Positions 8,719-18,116 of a stretch of 64,000 nt of DNA are shown here, piece by piece; position 1 is the first letter of the stretch; each line of letters opens with the position of its first letter. The stretch covers positions 620,001 to 684,000 of the forward strand of contig OZ246009.1 of NCBI GenBank assembly GCA_965230535.1. Direction: 5' to 3'. The notes under the pieces are model-generated. The model saw only the letters and a list, made by a program, of their open reading frames with translations, was not told the origin of the DNA and did not search any database. A program made the translations under genes and the position numbers. This DNA comes from JAUILH01 sp965230535. Its GTDB lineage: Bacteria; Bacteroidota; Bacteroidia; Flavobacteriales_D; JAUILH01.

Positions 8719-8816
8719 TTCATGTCATTTTATTGGTTAAAACATTGAAATATTATCATATTCGTAAAAATAAAATAAATATAGTAACAAATTCGCAATT
8801 ATCGCGTAAGATTACA

Positions 8817-8824
8817 TATATTTG
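8817..8824 (+). promoter_or_regulatory. Putative -7 box TATATTTG for a small RNA
   Basis: TATATTTG matches TAnnTTTG, predicting initiation near 8830. From there a ~180-nt non-coding transcript would run to the terminator at 8979-9011. The rest of the 8719-9096 gap holds only AT-rich sequence, the tRNA-like element and the terminator. Confidence 0.45.
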
Positions 8825-8862
8825 TCAAGTAAAAAGTTCTAAAGTTCATTAAGTAGTTGTTA

Positions 8863-8941
8863 TGTGGGATCTATGGCACAGATGCTAACCGACTTGCAAG
8901 GAAGGTAAAATTCTGGGAAGGTTCGATTCCTTCTCCCACAG
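8863..8941 (+). ncRNA. tRNA-like element with tRNA acceptor stem and T arm, atypical D and anticodon arms
   Basis: TGTGGGA (8863-8869) and TCCCACA (8934-8940) form a perfect 7-bp acceptor-like stem with G8941 in discriminator position. GAAGG / TTCGATT / CCTTC directly before the 3' strand is a canonical T stem and loop, and T is at position 8. Counting in standard numbering puts T33, GCA at 34-36 and A37, as in a Cys tRNA. However, the D stem does not pair normally, only about three of five anticodon-stem pairs form, and the conserved D-loop GG is missing. No CCA is encoded. It may be a decayed tRNA-Cys, an unusual tRNA, or a tRNA mimic in a small RNA. Confidence 0.45.
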
Positions 8942-8978
8942 CTAATTCTAAAGCAGCAGTAGAGAGTAAGTAAGAAAG

Positions 8979-9011
8979 TCCTGGTTCAGTTTCGGAATCA
9001 GGATTTTTTTT
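8979..9011 (+). terminator. Rho-independent terminator of the tRNA-like transcript
   Basis: TCCTGGTTC (8979-8987) pairs with GAATCAGGA (8995-9003) with one G-T wobble around a 7-nt loop, followed by eight T (9004-9011). It separates the small transcript from the AsmA gene. Confidence 0.8.
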
Positions 9012-9096
9012 GCTTTAAATTAACACACAGCCCGTCATAAGTATTTGTTTTTCCAAAATTTTGAGAGTCCCTGTTTCCTAATTTCATTTTGATATT

Positions 9097-11826
9097 ATGC
9101 GGATACTTGTCAAAATACTTGTGTGGACTTTCTCTATCCTGTTGGGATTGATTACATTATTGGTAGGTATCTTTCATTTTTATGAAGATGATATCGAACA
9201 ATATGCAGTCGACCAATTGAATGCTCGTCTTAAAGCACCAGTTGTTATCAAAAAGATTGATATCAGTATTTGGAAGAATTTTCCGGAAGCTACAATCGAG
9301 TTTCATTCAGTTTATGTTCCCGGTGCCAACGGAGCAGAAAAGAAATCTGATACCTTGTTTTACGCCAAGCGCTTCTCAATGAGTTTTGATATTTGGGATG
9401 CTTTGGATGAAGACTATACCGTAAAAAGTATGTATGCTGTCGACGGTGTTATCAATATTGTGGAAGATGAAAATGGCAATGGGAATTATGACATCTTCAA
9501 ACCGCAACCAGAAAGTGGAGACAGTGATGACGGTGGTGTGGAATTCCAATTGTCTCAGGTCGATCTTGAGAAGTTCAGGGTTCGTTACCAAAACTTAAGA
9601 TCAAAACAAGATTATCAGTTTAAAATTGACAGAGCGAATCTCGATGGAGCTTTCTATGAAGACGATTATGACATTGCCGCCAATAGTGATTTCAAGGTTC
9701 TTAATTTTTGGAATAAAAATGTGAATCTGATCAAGAACAAACAATGCAAGATCAACACAAGAATTGGTGTACACAATGGAGATACAAGTACATATGCACT
9801 TGATAAAACAGAGCTTAGGGTGGAGGATATGAACTTTCTGGTTGAAGGCATGGTGACCTCCGACACGAATACCCATCTGGACTTGAATATAGAAGGTGAT
9901 CGAATTGATTTGGCTTCAATGTTAACCAGCTTCTCCAAATCACTTACCAACTCATTCTCATCCTATTCATCAACCGGAATTGTAGATTTTCAGGCAGGGA
10001 TAAAAGGCTATGTCGACAATGGAATGAAGCCCCATGTGAACGCTGAGTTTGCTTATGAAAATGGCAGTATTACTGAACCGGGTAGTCAAATTACTCTCAA
10101 GGATGCCAACATGAAGGGGCGGTACTCTAATGCCAATGCCAATGGCCTGGATGAACTTGAAATTGATGAATTTACAGCCGTGTTGCCAGACGGAAAGCTC
10201 AATGCTCAGTTTAAGATTGAAGATTTCCTTAATCCACTTGTAGAAGGGAAAATCAAAGGGGATTTAAACCTTTCAACACTTCAAACTTTTCTGAAACTTG
10301 AATCTGTTGACAGAATTACAGGGCATTTGTATTTAGATGCCAAACTCAAAACCCGCATTACCGCTCCTGATAATTTTGAAACACGAAATATTAAAATTTA
10401 TCATTCCAGCGGATTGGTGGAAACCAAGGGTGTGAATCTCCGTCTCCGCGATTCAGACCTCAGAATTCAGGATTTAAACGGTGCCATTGTACTTAACGGT
10501 TATGATGCCGCCATTAAAGAACTTTATGCCAATATTGGAAGCTCAGATTTTTCGTTTGATGGCGCCTTCAAAAACCTGTTGCCTTACATCTTGTTCGATA
10601 AAGAAAAACTCAAAATTATCGCAAATGTAGATTCCAAAATGATTCATTTGGAGGATTTGGTTGGGACCGGAGAAAGCAATGAAGTGTATAGTTCAACTTC
10701 ATCTCCAGGGTTTGCCTTGCCTTCAGATATCGATCTCAATCTTAAACTCGATTTAAGTGAGGTGAACTATGGCGCCCTGCACTCGAAAGAGGTGAGTGGT
10801 AAGCTCATTCTCATCGATCAGGTATTGCACGCCAAGGACCTTAGTCTGAAGACAGCTGGCGGAAAACTCAGTGGAAGATTGAGAATCGACGGGTCAGCCG
10901 GTAATTTCAATATAACCAGTAAAGCCAGAGTCGCCGGAATGGAGGTAGATCAGCTATTTAATCAGTTCGAAAACTTTGGTCAGGACATGATTTTACCAGA
11001 GAACATCAAAGGTCGAATCACGGCAGATGTTGACTTTAGTTGTCAGGCAGATGGAAGCCTAAACATTCTTCAGGAGAGTATTGTGGCTCAGGCCGACATT
11101 AAATTGACCAACGGTGAGCTGAATGACCTGGAGGCCATGAAAGAAATCACGGATTATATGCGCGACAACAGGGCGGCCAATTTCCTGTTTAAGAAACACA
11201 TTGATGATATTGAAAGACGCTTACACAGTATTAAATTCAAAACACTGAGTAACCAAATCAGTATCAAAGATCAGGTGATCACAATTCCAAAAATGGAAAT
11301 CGGTTCTTCAGCCATGAATATTCACCTCTCAGGAACTCATGGCTTTGATGACGCCATCGATTACCATTTGGACTTCAAGTTTAAGGACCTTAAGGCCGCT
11401 AAAGACGAAACTGAATTTGGTCATGTAGTGGATGATGGAACAGGTTTAACTATATTTATGAGAATGTACGGTACGGTTGACGATCCGCATTTTGAACTGG
11501 ATAAGACCTCTATGAAAGCCAAGCGAAAGGAGATCATTCAGGAAGAGAAGCAGCAAACAAAAGCCATTCTTCAGGAAAGTTTAGGTTTGTTCAAGAAAGA
11601 CACAACCCTAAAGATCAAAGAACGTAAGAAAGAAGAGGTTGAGTTTATTCTGTACGAAGGTGAATTGGAAGAGGAAAATGAACCGGAATTAAACCCGGTA
11701 AAAGATAAACGCAAACGTAAGAAGAGCAATAAAAACCGTGCAGGGAAGTTATTTGATAAACTCCTGAAAGATAAAGAGGAAGAAGACAAGCCTCAGGTCG
11801 AAATGGAAATTGAAGACGATAATTGA
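9097..11826 (+). CDS. AsmA-family envelope protein
   Basis: A 909-residue protein with one N-terminal membrane anchor (about residues 5-27) and a long periplasmic body of repeating beta-strand units, as in AsmA/YhdP-type bridge proteins thought to move or regulate lipids between membranes. The AsmA hallmark start (ILVKILVWTFSIL..., then VKKIDIS-like strand KAPVVIKKIDISIWKNFPEA) and the C-terminal region KITNGELNDLEAM-like IKLTNGELNDLEAMKEITDY are visible. The last ~70 residues are very charged, rich in Glu and Lys. A near-match -7 box, TCATTTTG, ends 5 nt before the ATG. The histidine kinase start overlaps its stop by one base. Confidence 0.88.
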   Translation: MRILVKILVWTFSILLGLITLLVGIFHFYEDDIEQYAVDQLNARLKAPVVIKKIDISIWKNFPEATIEFHSVYVPGANGAEKKSDTLFYAKRFSMSFDIWDALDEDYTVKSMYAVDGVINIVEDENGNGNYDIFKPQPESGDSDDGGVEFQLSQVDLEKFRVRYQNLRSKQDYQFKIDRANLDGAFYEDDYDIAANSDFKVLNFWNKNVNLIKNKQCKINTRIGVHNGDTSTYALDKTELRVEDMNFLVEGMVTSDTNTHLDLNIEGDRIDLASMLTSFSKSLTNSFSSYSSTGIVDFQAGIKGYVDNGMKPHVNAEFAYENGSITEPGSQITLKDANMKGRYSNANANGLDELEIDEFTAVLPDGKLNAQFKIEDFLNPLVEGKIKGDLNLSTLQTFLKLESVDRITGHLYLDAKLKTRITAPDNFETRNIKIYHSSGLVETKGVNLRLRDSDLRIQDLNGAIVLNGYDAAIKELYANIGSSDFSFDGAFKNLLPYILFDKEKLKIIANVDSKMIHLEDLVGTGESNEVYSSTSSPGFALPSDIDLNLKLDLSEVNYGALHSKEVSGKLILIDQVLHAKDLSLKTAGGKLSGRLRIDGSAGNFNITSKARVAGMEVDQLFNQFENFGQDMILPENIKGRITADVDFSCQADGSLNILQESIVAQADIKLTNGELNDLEAMKEITDYMRDNRAANFLFKKHIDDIERRLHSIKFKTLSNQISIKDQVITIPKMEIGSSAMNIHLSGTHGFDDAIDYHLDFKFKDLKAAKDETEFGHVVDDGTGLTIFMRMYGTVDDPHFELDKTSMKAKRKEIIQEEKQQTKAILQESLGLFKKDTTLKIKERKKEEVEFILYEGELEEENEPELNPVKDKRKRKKSNKNRAGKLFDKLLKDKEEEDKPQVEMEIEDDN

Positions 11827-13448
11827 TGAATCTCTACTCGAAAAAGCAACGCTGGAAAATTGTACTGGTTATTGTGGCCGCAGTCATTGTGGGTGTTTCG
11901 TTGATGATTACAGGTAATATCGTAAACAAGATCAAGCAAGACGAGAAGGGAGATGTGAAGGAATGGTCGCGAAACGTCAGAAATAATGTTCAAACGATCA
12001 ATGCAAGTGACTCTTTGCTGCTTCAGAATAAAATAGCCAACGATTTATTGATCAGAAACAGTGAACTTCTCATTAAAAGTGAGGTTGCAGACGTCCAGGA
12101 ATGGGCAGATGCCATGCACGAACTGAGTAACGAGTACAATGACTATTCTTTCTTCATTAAAAAAATTCAGAGCAACGATAAAATTCCACTCATAGTACTT
12201 AACCACAAGGGAGAGCCAAGTGAATGGCGAAATCTGAGTTTTGACGAATCGGTTTTTTCAAGTTACGGAGATGAGAAAGTTCAGGACAGTCTCTTCAAGG
12301 ATTCTCTAACGCATTTAGCGGATGAGTGGGGTAAAACAAGGACACCCATCGAATTGGATTACATCCTCAATCAAAAGTTTAGAGTGTATTACACCAACTC
12401 AAGAGCCATTGCTCAGTTGAATGAAGCCATTGCAGAGTTTGAACAGAAAAGTGAAGAATATAAGAACCGGAGTCTCGCCCTACTCAACGAATTTAATACC
12501 AGTCTGGAAAAGTCTATCAAGTTATTTCCTATGGTCTACGTTGATGCGGTAAGCAATGAAGTTATCAGCACCAATTTGGAAGATGAGGTTAAGAACGATC
12601 CTAAAAAACTGAAGGCTGCTATTGAAGAAATGAAATCCGAGCATGAAGCCATTCCGGTGGAAATTGCAGGAGAAGTCAAAGGCTATATTTATTATCAGAA
12701 TTCTGAATTGGTGAAGCAATTGAGCTACTACCCTTACATTCAGTTTGGCATTATTGGTTTATTCTTATTGGTGAGTTATTTTCTGTTCAGCACTTTTAGA
12801 AAGGCCGAGCAAAATCAGGTTTGGGTGGGGATGGCTAAAGAAACTGCACACCAACTGGGAACACCCATATCATCTTTAATGGCCTGGACAGAATTACTAA
12901 AGTCGCAAGGCGTAGATGAATCAGTCATTGTCGAAATCAATAAAGATTTGAATAGGCTGGAAACTGTGACAGATCGTTTCTCTAAGATCGGTTCAGGAGG
13001 CGAGTTAAGTTCTCAGTCTGTTGGACCTGTTGTTGAAAGGGTTTACACCTATCTTGAAAAGCGCGTATCAAAGAAAATGACCATCACCCGGGATTGTGAT
13101 AATGGAATCGTGGCTGATATTAATGAACCTTTGCTCGAATGGGTGATCGAAAATTTGAGCAAGAACGGCATAGACGCCATGGAGGGAGAAGGCTCCTTAC
13201 ATGCACAATTAAGTGAAGAAGGTGATTGGGTGCATCTTGATATTTCGGATACCGGAAAGGGGATTCCGGGGGCACAGTTTAAAACCGTATTCGAGCCTGG
13301 ATTTACCACAAAACAAAGAGGTTGGGGACTAGGTTTGTCTCTGGTAAAAAGAATTGTTGAGGAATACCATCATGGAAAAGTCTTTGTTCTAAAATCAGAA
13401 TTGAATAAAGGCACTACCTTTAGAGTGAGTTTGAAGCGCTCTAAATAA
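11826..13448 (+). CDS. Membrane sensor histidine kinase
   Basis: A 540-residue kinase from the ATG at 11826, whose A is the last base of the AsmA stop. Two transmembrane segments (near residues 10-28 and 303-322) flank a ~270-residue periplasmic sensor region without a domain I recognise. The cytosolic part has the H-box ETAHQLGTPISSLMAW, N-box ENLSKNGIDAM, G1 DTGKGIPG and G2 RGWGLGLSLVKRI. No response regulator is adjacent, so it is an orphan. Coupling to AsmA and hemW suggests an envelope-related signal, as inference. Confidence 0.92.
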   Translation: MNLYSKKQRWKIVLVIVAAVIVGVSLMITGNIVNKIKQDEKGDVKEWSRNVRNNVQTINASDSLLLQNKIANDLLIRNSELLIKSEVADVQEWADAMHELSNEYNDYSFFIKKIQSNDKIPLIVLNHKGEPSEWRNLSFDESVFSSYGDEKVQDSLFKDSLTHLADEWGKTRTPIELDYILNQKFRVYYTNSRAIAQLNEAIAEFEQKSEEYKNRSLALLNEFNTSLEKSIKLFPMVYVDAVSNEVISTNLEDEVKNDPKKLKAAIEEMKSEHEAIPVEIAGEVKGYIYYQNSELVKQLSYYPYIQFGIIGLFLLVSYFLFSTFRKAEQNQVWVGMAKETAHQLGTPISSLMAWTELLKSQGVDESVIVEINKDLNRLETVTDRFSKIGSGGELSSQSVGPVVERVYTYLEKRVSKKMTITRDCDNGIVADINEPLLEWVIENLSKNGIDAMEGEGSLHAQLSEEGDWVHLDISDTGKGIPGAQFKTVFEPGFTTKQRGWGLGLSLVKRIVEEYHHGKVFVLKSELNKGTTFRVSLKRSK

Positions 13449-14569
13449 TGGCAGGTATTTACATTCATATTCCCTTTTGCAAGCAAGCATGTCATTACTG
13501 CGATTTTCATTTTTCCACTTCCCAAAAACTATATGACAAGGTTCTTGAGGCTTTAATAGTTGAAATTGAGTCCCGAAAAAAAGAACTGACAGATGAAGTC
13601 TCTACCATTTATTTTGGTGGCGGGACACCCAGTATTTTGAAGGTTCGGGATTTGGAAAGAATCATTCAAACGGTTCGGACACATTACAATTGTGCACCTC
13701 ATATGGAGTTAACGCTTGAGTGTAATCCGGATGATGTTAATGAACAGGTGCTCCGAGATTGGCTGCGGGTAGGCGTGAATCGATTGAGCTTGGGAATTCA
13801 GTCTTTTGATGATGAGGTGCTCGCATGGATGAACCGTGCGCATGATGCGCGATTAAGTGTGGAGGCTTTTGAATTGGCCAGAAGTGTTGGGTTCGACAAT
13901 ATTTCCTGTGATTTGATCTACGGAATTCCCAATAAAGATGAGTCGTACTGGAAAACTCAATTAAGCAAAATGCTGGCACTTAAGCCAGAGCATTTATCTT
14001 GCTATTGCCTCACCGTAGAACCCAAAACAGTGTTGGATCATCAACTTAAAAAAGGTCAGTTTTCTTTGCCCGATCAGGAGCGTACTGGAGACGAATTTTT
14101 GGTGATGAGAGATCTGCTTAAGCAGTCGGGATACCAACAATATGAAGTGTCTAATTTCTCCTTGCCGGGTAAGGAGTCTAAACACAATTCGTCTTACTGG
14201 AAAAGTCATATGTATTTGGGATTTGGACCTTCGGCTCACTCTTTTAATGGTAAGCAAAGACGATGGAATATGGCCAACAATGCACGTTACGTCAATGCCA
14301 TTGAATCGGGAGAAGCTTATTGGGAACTGGAAACTTTGTCTTTAAACGAACAATACAACGAATATGTGATGACCGGCCTGAGAACAATCTGGGGAGTTGA
14401 TCTCAATCGAGTAGCTGCTTTTGGCGCGAACTATCTCGCACACCTTGAAAAAGAACTGACCGCTTACACGGCTTATTTTTCCCGAACTCAGGACAACATT
14501 ATTCAATTAAATGAAGCAGGTTTGCTCATAGCAGATAAGGTGGCTTCTGATCTTTTTATTGTAGATTAG
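13448..14569 (+). CDS. hemW: Heme chaperone HemW (radical SAM, HemN-like)
   Basis: A 373-residue radical SAM protein. YIHIPFCKQACHYCDFHF carries the CxxxCxxC iron-sulfur ligands within the first 30 residues and YFGGGTPS is the SAM-binding GGE-like segment. Length and the early position of the cluster motif match HemW, which binds heme and hands it to apo-cytochromes, rather than the longer HemN coproporphyrinogen oxidase. It is often misnamed as HemN. Start ATG overlaps the kinase stop by one base. Confidence 0.9.
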   Translation: MAGIYIHIPFCKQACHYCDFHFSTSQKLYDKVLEALIVEIESRKKELTDEVSTIYFGGGTPSILKVRDLERIIQTVRTHYNCAPHMELTLECNPDDVNEQVLRDWLRVGVNRLSLGIQSFDDEVLAWMNRAHDARLSVEAFELARSVGFDNISCDLIYGIPNKDESYWKTQLSKMLALKPEHLSCYCLTVEPKTVLDHQLKKGQFSLPDQERTGDEFLVMRDLLKQSGYQQYEVSNFSLPGKESKHNSSYWKSHMYLGFGPSAHSFNGKQRRWNMANNARYVNAIESGEAYWELETLSLNEQYNEYVMTGLRTIWGVDLNRVAAFGANYLAHLEKELTAYTAYFSRTQDNIIQLNEAGLLIADKVASDLFIVD

Positions 14570-14573
14570 TCAC

Positions 14574-15344
14574 GTGAAAGTGACAGTTGAAAACAACGGA
14601 AAACGATATATATGTGACCCGGATCATCCTCATGATTTATCCATTCATGTAAATGGGAAAGATGGTCCCCTTGCCTGGTATGTAGATCCTATTGAAGTAT
14701 CTCCTGTACGAGCAGGTGATTATGTGGGTGCCATCAAGGAAGGTTCTCCTGTTAACTTTATGAATGTGAGTTTTAATCCGCACGGAAATGGTACACATAC
14801 TGAGAGTTTGGATCATATTGCGGATAACGGTTTGTCGGTTTGCGACATAGTTCCCAGTCGGTTTTTGTTTGTTGAGCTGATCACTGTCCAGCCAACTAAT
14901 GTTCAACAAAAAACGGAATTGTCTGAAGAAGGGGATACCATCATTATGCCTGAAGACTTGAATTGTCATTTTTCAGGAGAAACGGAAGCCTTAATTGTGA
15001 GAACGCTTCCCAACTCCATTGACAAAAAGAATCGAGTATATTCAGGTACCAATCCGTGTTACTTCCATCCGGAAACCATTCAAAAAATCGTTGACTCAGG
15101 CGTAGATCATTTGCTGATAGACCTACCTTCGGTAGATCGAGAGGATGATGGCGGCAAAGTACTGTCTCACCATTGTTTTTGGGACTATCCAAACAATCCA
15201 CAACAACACAGAACCATTACAGAAATGGTATTTGCTGACAATTCAATTGAAGACGGTTTGTATCTGCTCAATCTTCAGGTAGCACCTTTTAAAATGGATG
15301 CGTCTCCTTCCAGACCAATTATTTTTCCATTACAGGAAATCTAG
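14574..15344 (+). CDS. Cyclase/kynurenine-formamidase-type metal-dependent hydrolase
   Basis: A 256-residue protein of the putative cyclase (KynB-like) family, started at a GTG 4 nt after hemW. FNPHGNGTHTESLDHI holds the His-rich metal-binding motif (HxxGTHxx...H) that usually binds zinc or manganese, and DHLLIDLPSVDREDDGG follows. Family members hydrolyse amide or lactone bonds, for example N-formylkynurenine; the substrate here is not known and no other tryptophan-breakdown gene is close. The last residues end in a typical C-terminal strand (SRPIIFPL). Confidence 0.8.
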   Translation: MKVTVENNGKRYICDPDHPHDLSIHVNGKDGPLAWYVDPIEVSPVRAGDYVGAIKEGSPVNFMNVSFNPHGNGTHTESLDHIADNGLSVCDIVPSRFLFVELITVQPTNVQQKTELSEEGDTIIMPEDLNCHFSGETEALIVRTLPNSIDKKNRVYSGTNPCYFHPETIQKIVDSGVDHLLIDLPSVDREDDGGKVLSHHCFWDYPNNPQQHRTITEMVFADNSIEDGLYLLNLQVAPFKMDASPSRPIIFPLQEI

Positions 15345-15379
15345 TCATTTTAAAATCTTGTAATCCTTATCTTGCGGGC

Positions 15380-16339
15380 ATGAATAATCAAGCTCCATTG
15401 ACCATTTTGTTATTGAGACACTGGAAATTTCTGGCAATTTGTGCCATCGTAAGTGTCCTGGCAGGGTATGGCATCACTAAGACCATCCCAAAAGAATATT
15501 TGTCTTATGCAGAGGTGTATGCCAATGTTTCCAACTCGATAGATGACGCCACAGATAAGCCTGAATTTGGATATGAAGTGCATGCCGACAGACTGATCCA
15601 GTTATTCGAATCTCAGGATATAAAGGATTCGGTCATTGAGAAATTCTCCATGTATGAGTATTATGGCATTGATAAGACCGACGAGGGGCAAGCGGGAGAA
15701 GTGTATTTGAAGTTGGATGAAGACCTGACTTTTACAAGAAATCCGAAAATGGCGATCATCATTTCTGCGCAGACAAGAGATCCGGAATTGTCGGCAAATA
15801 TGGTTAATTACGTGATTGGGGTTGTAGATAGAAAACAACAACGGATTCTAAAACGACATGCCATGAAAGCATTCGATTTTTATTCGGCAGAATATGCTTC
15901 ACAGAAACATGTGGTGGATTCATTAATGCAGAGGATTTACGACATTCAAATCGACAGTTCTTTGAATGATCCACTCATCAGTGCCAGAAGAATTCGTTTG
16001 ATGAATACGATCAAAGATCCGGAAAATCCAATGAGAAATCAGTTAGAATATTTGAGTTTGATGCCATTGACTCTTGAAGACGAAATGACGATCAATAATT
16101 ATGTTTTTGAATTGGACCAACTCAATGAGTTAAGAACCAAGCTAACTACAGCTAAAAATAAGCTGAAGGCACCCTTGGCATCCATCAACGTGATTTCGAA
16201 TGCGAAACCGGTTCATAAAAGCAATTATCCTTCAATGATTACCAATCTCATTCTGAGTTTGTCTATTGGTTTGGTAGCAGCTGTTTTGATTATTCTGTTA
16301 CGCGCAAAAATTCAGGAAGTTAAGCAGCTTAAAAATTGA
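15380..16339 (+). CDS. Wzz-like polysaccharide chain-length/co-polymerase membrane protein
   Basis: A 319-residue protein with one transmembrane helix at each end (about residues 15-33 and 285-307) and a helical periplasmic middle, the layout of Wzz/PCP-type chain-length regulators. The N-terminal strand TIPKEYLSYAEVYANVS resembles the conserved Wzz entry. No C-terminal tyrosine-kinase domain is present. It is followed, with a 4-nt TTGA overlap, by an O-antigen-ligase-like protein, which supports a role in surface glycan assembly. Confidence 0.72.
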   Translation: MNNQAPLTILLLRHWKFLAICAIVSVLAGYGITKTIPKEYLSYAEVYANVSNSIDDATDKPEFGYEVHADRLIQLFESQDIKDSVIEKFSMYEYYGIDKTDEGQAGEVYLKLDEDLTFTRNPKMAIIISAQTRDPELSANMVNYVIGVVDRKQQRILKRHAMKAFDFYSAEYASQKHVVDSLMQRIYDIQIDSSLNDPLISARRIRLMNTIKDPENPMRNQLEYLSLMPLTLEDEMTINNYVFELDQLNELRTKLTTAKNKLKAPLASINVISNAKPVHKSNYPSMITNLILSLSIGLVAAVLIILLRAKIQEVKQLKN

Positions 16340-17766
16340 CATTTCTTTGGCGAAATAGCTTGATTTTTATTCCCTTTCTGGTGTTGTTTGCACTGGGAGC
16401 TTACCTGATGTATTCTGGTGCCATGGATTTGGCGTATTTGTACAGAAACATTCTTTTGGGGGCTATTGGTATGCTCTTATTGTCTCGCAACTTGTCGTAC
16501 GCCATTAATGGATTGATCTTATTTGCACCATTGTCCTTGTCTGTTGGAATGGAGAATTTAGGTTTGAAAATGAGTTTTCCAACCGAGTTTTTCACCCTCG
16601 TTTTGGTGATTCTCCTGGGGGTGAGGTTCGTGTATTATGAGAGGTTTTCTCTGGCAATTGTAAAGCATCCCCTGAGCATTATCTTGATTGTGGATTTGGT
16701 ATGGACTCTCATTACTGCCACTACCAGTGAGATGACAGAGGTGTCTTTCAAAAGGTTTTTACTCAAGCTGGCTTTCATTACGATCTACTATTTTGCGGCT
16801 GCACACTGGATGAAAAAGAAGTCTAACCGCCCCTTACTCTTTGTCCTTTACGGAATTGGATTGTTGTATCCGATTTACCATACCTTTCAGTTTCATGCGG
16901 AATATGATTTTTCACAAAGTGTGAGTTTTGCCATTTGTCAGCCCTTTTTTAGTGACCATACAATCTATGGGGCTTGCCTGGGATTTGTTTTTCCGTTTTT
17001 TGTGTTGAAGAGCTTTTCCGGGCGTAAAATCAATTGGTGGTTTGTGTTGATGACCACAATTCTTTTGGTGGCAATTGTTTTTTCCTATTCGAGAGCCAGT
17101 TGGATAGCATGTTTACTCGCCTTGCTATTTGGGGTAGCCGTGCGAATGGGCATGAAAATACGTTTCCTCTTGTTAATGACAACTATCGTAACCACCACAC
17201 TGGTCTACAATGTTGATAGGATTTTCTTTGAACTGAAGTCTCAGGAGGCAACAGAGAATGATGATAATCTGGCAGACCATTTGGGGTCTGTGACCAATTT
17301 AAATACGGATGCTTCCAATCTGGAGAGGATCAATAGGTGGAATGCTGCCTATAATATGTTTGCCGAGCGACCAGTAACCGGATTTGGTCCCGGAACTTAT
17401 CAGTTTGTCTATGCATCCTATCAATCATTTGAATACCAGACAGCCATCAGTACCCATGATGGTGATAAGGGACACGCCCATTCCGAATTTTTTGGTGCCT
17501 TGTCGGAGATGGGCTTAATCGGCATGATCATCTATATTGTATTGATCTTTTCAGCGATTCATTACGGTATTCAGATCGTGGCCCGTTCAGAGTATAGTAA
17601 TGTACTGGTGTGGGCAGCACTTCTCGGCTTGTTCTCCTATTTTATCCAATCCATGTTTAACGGATTTTTGGATTATGAAAAGATGGCTATTCTGGTGTAC
17701 GGAGCGATGGCCATACTGTGTATAGAAGATCTGGAACAAAGAGGTTTGTTGAAAAGTAAGACGTGA
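16336..17766 (+). CDS. O-antigen ligase/polymerase-like membrane protein (Wzy_C family)
   Basis: A 476-residue multi-pass protein with ten or more hydrophobic segments and a large extracytosolic loop containing NRWNAAYNMFAERPVTGFGPGTYQFVY and HAHSEFFGALSEMGL, the conserved signature of the Wzy_C/WaaL ligase family. It uses a TTG start overlapping the Wzz-like stop by 4 nt; the next in-frame Met is 23 codons in. It likely ligates or polymerises lipid-linked glycan in the periplasm. It ends one base before the convergent XRE gene. Confidence 0.85.
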   Translation: MTFLWRNSLIFIPFLVLFALGAYLMYSGAMDLAYLYRNILLGAIGMLLLSRNLSYAINGLILFAPLSLSVGMENLGLKMSFPTEFFTLVLVILLGVRFVYYERFSLAIVKHPLSIILIVDLVWTLITATTSEMTEVSFKRFLLKLAFITIYYFAAAHWMKKKSNRPLLFVLYGIGLLYPIYHTFQFHAEYDFSQSVSFAICQPFFSDHTIYGACLGFVFPFFVLKSFSGRKINWWFVLMTTILLVAIVFSYSRASWIACLLALLFGVAVRMGMKIRFLLLMTTIVTTTLVYNVDRIFFELKSQEATENDDNLADHLGSVTNLNTDASNLERINRWNAAYNMFAERPVTGFGPGTYQFVYASYQSFEYQTAISTHDGDKGHAHSEFFGALSEMGLIGMIIYIVLIFSAIHYGIQIVARSEYSNVLVWAALLGLFSYFIQSMFNGFLDYEKMAILVYGAMAILCIEDLEQRGLLKSKT

Positions 17767-18042
17767 TTATTTGTGCTGTCTGGGTTTGTATTCCCCTTTT
17801 GCTTCCTTGAAACCAATGTAGTCGAATTCAAAATTCATCAACTTGTCAATTGAAATTTCCAGGGCAGAACATATACGGATAATGGTCAGAATCTGGGGGT
17901 TGGATTTCCCGTTTTCGATCACACTCAAATTAGATTTCTCCATACCAATTTCATAAGCCAAAGCAGCCTGGGTCAGGTTACGCTCTTTACGCGCTTCCTT
18001 AATCGCATTTCCCATTTTAACTAAAAACTCTTTGTCTGACAT
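17767..18042 (-). CDS. XRE-family helix-turn-helix regulator
   Basis: A 91-residue DNA-binding protein with a Cro/CI-type HTH spanning about residues 8-62 (RKERNLTQAALAYEIGMEKSNLSVIENGKSNPQ). The short C-terminal tail (YIGFKEAKGEYKPRQHK) is basic. It has no partner toxin gene. A 13-bp palindrome lies 8 bp upstream of its ATG and probably serves as its operator. The gene ends directly at the O-antigen-ligase stop, with no intergenic base. Confidence 0.92.
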   Translation of the reverse strand: MSDKEFLVKMGNAIKEARKERNLTQAALAYEIGMEKSNLSVIENGKSNPQILTIIRICSALEISIDKLMNFEFDYIGFKEAKGEYKPRQHK

Positions 18043-18049
18043 GTGAACT

Positions 18050-18062
18050 CTTTGTCACAAAG
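18050..18062 (-). promoter_or_regulatory. Palindromic putative operator of the XRE gene
   Basis: CTTTGTCACAAAG is an inverted repeat of 6+1+6 just upstream of the XRE ATG. Its left part is repeated as AACTCTTTGTC at 18026-18036 and 18046-18056, a 20-bp (two helical turns) spacing. This fits autoregulation by an HTH dimer, as inference. Confidence 0.45.
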
Positions 18063-18116
18063 TCAGAATAAAGGCAGTATTATCGGGTATGTAAACGTAT
18101 AACGGCAGTTGGCAGA

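Noticed and set aside
8862..8888. Eight-codon reading frame MWDLWHRC within the tRNA-like transcript, resembling a Trp-rich leader peptide.
   Set aside because: It overlaps the acceptor stem of the tRNA-like fold and the downstream gene is an AsmA-family gene, not a tryptophan operon. A chance frame of eight codons is expected.
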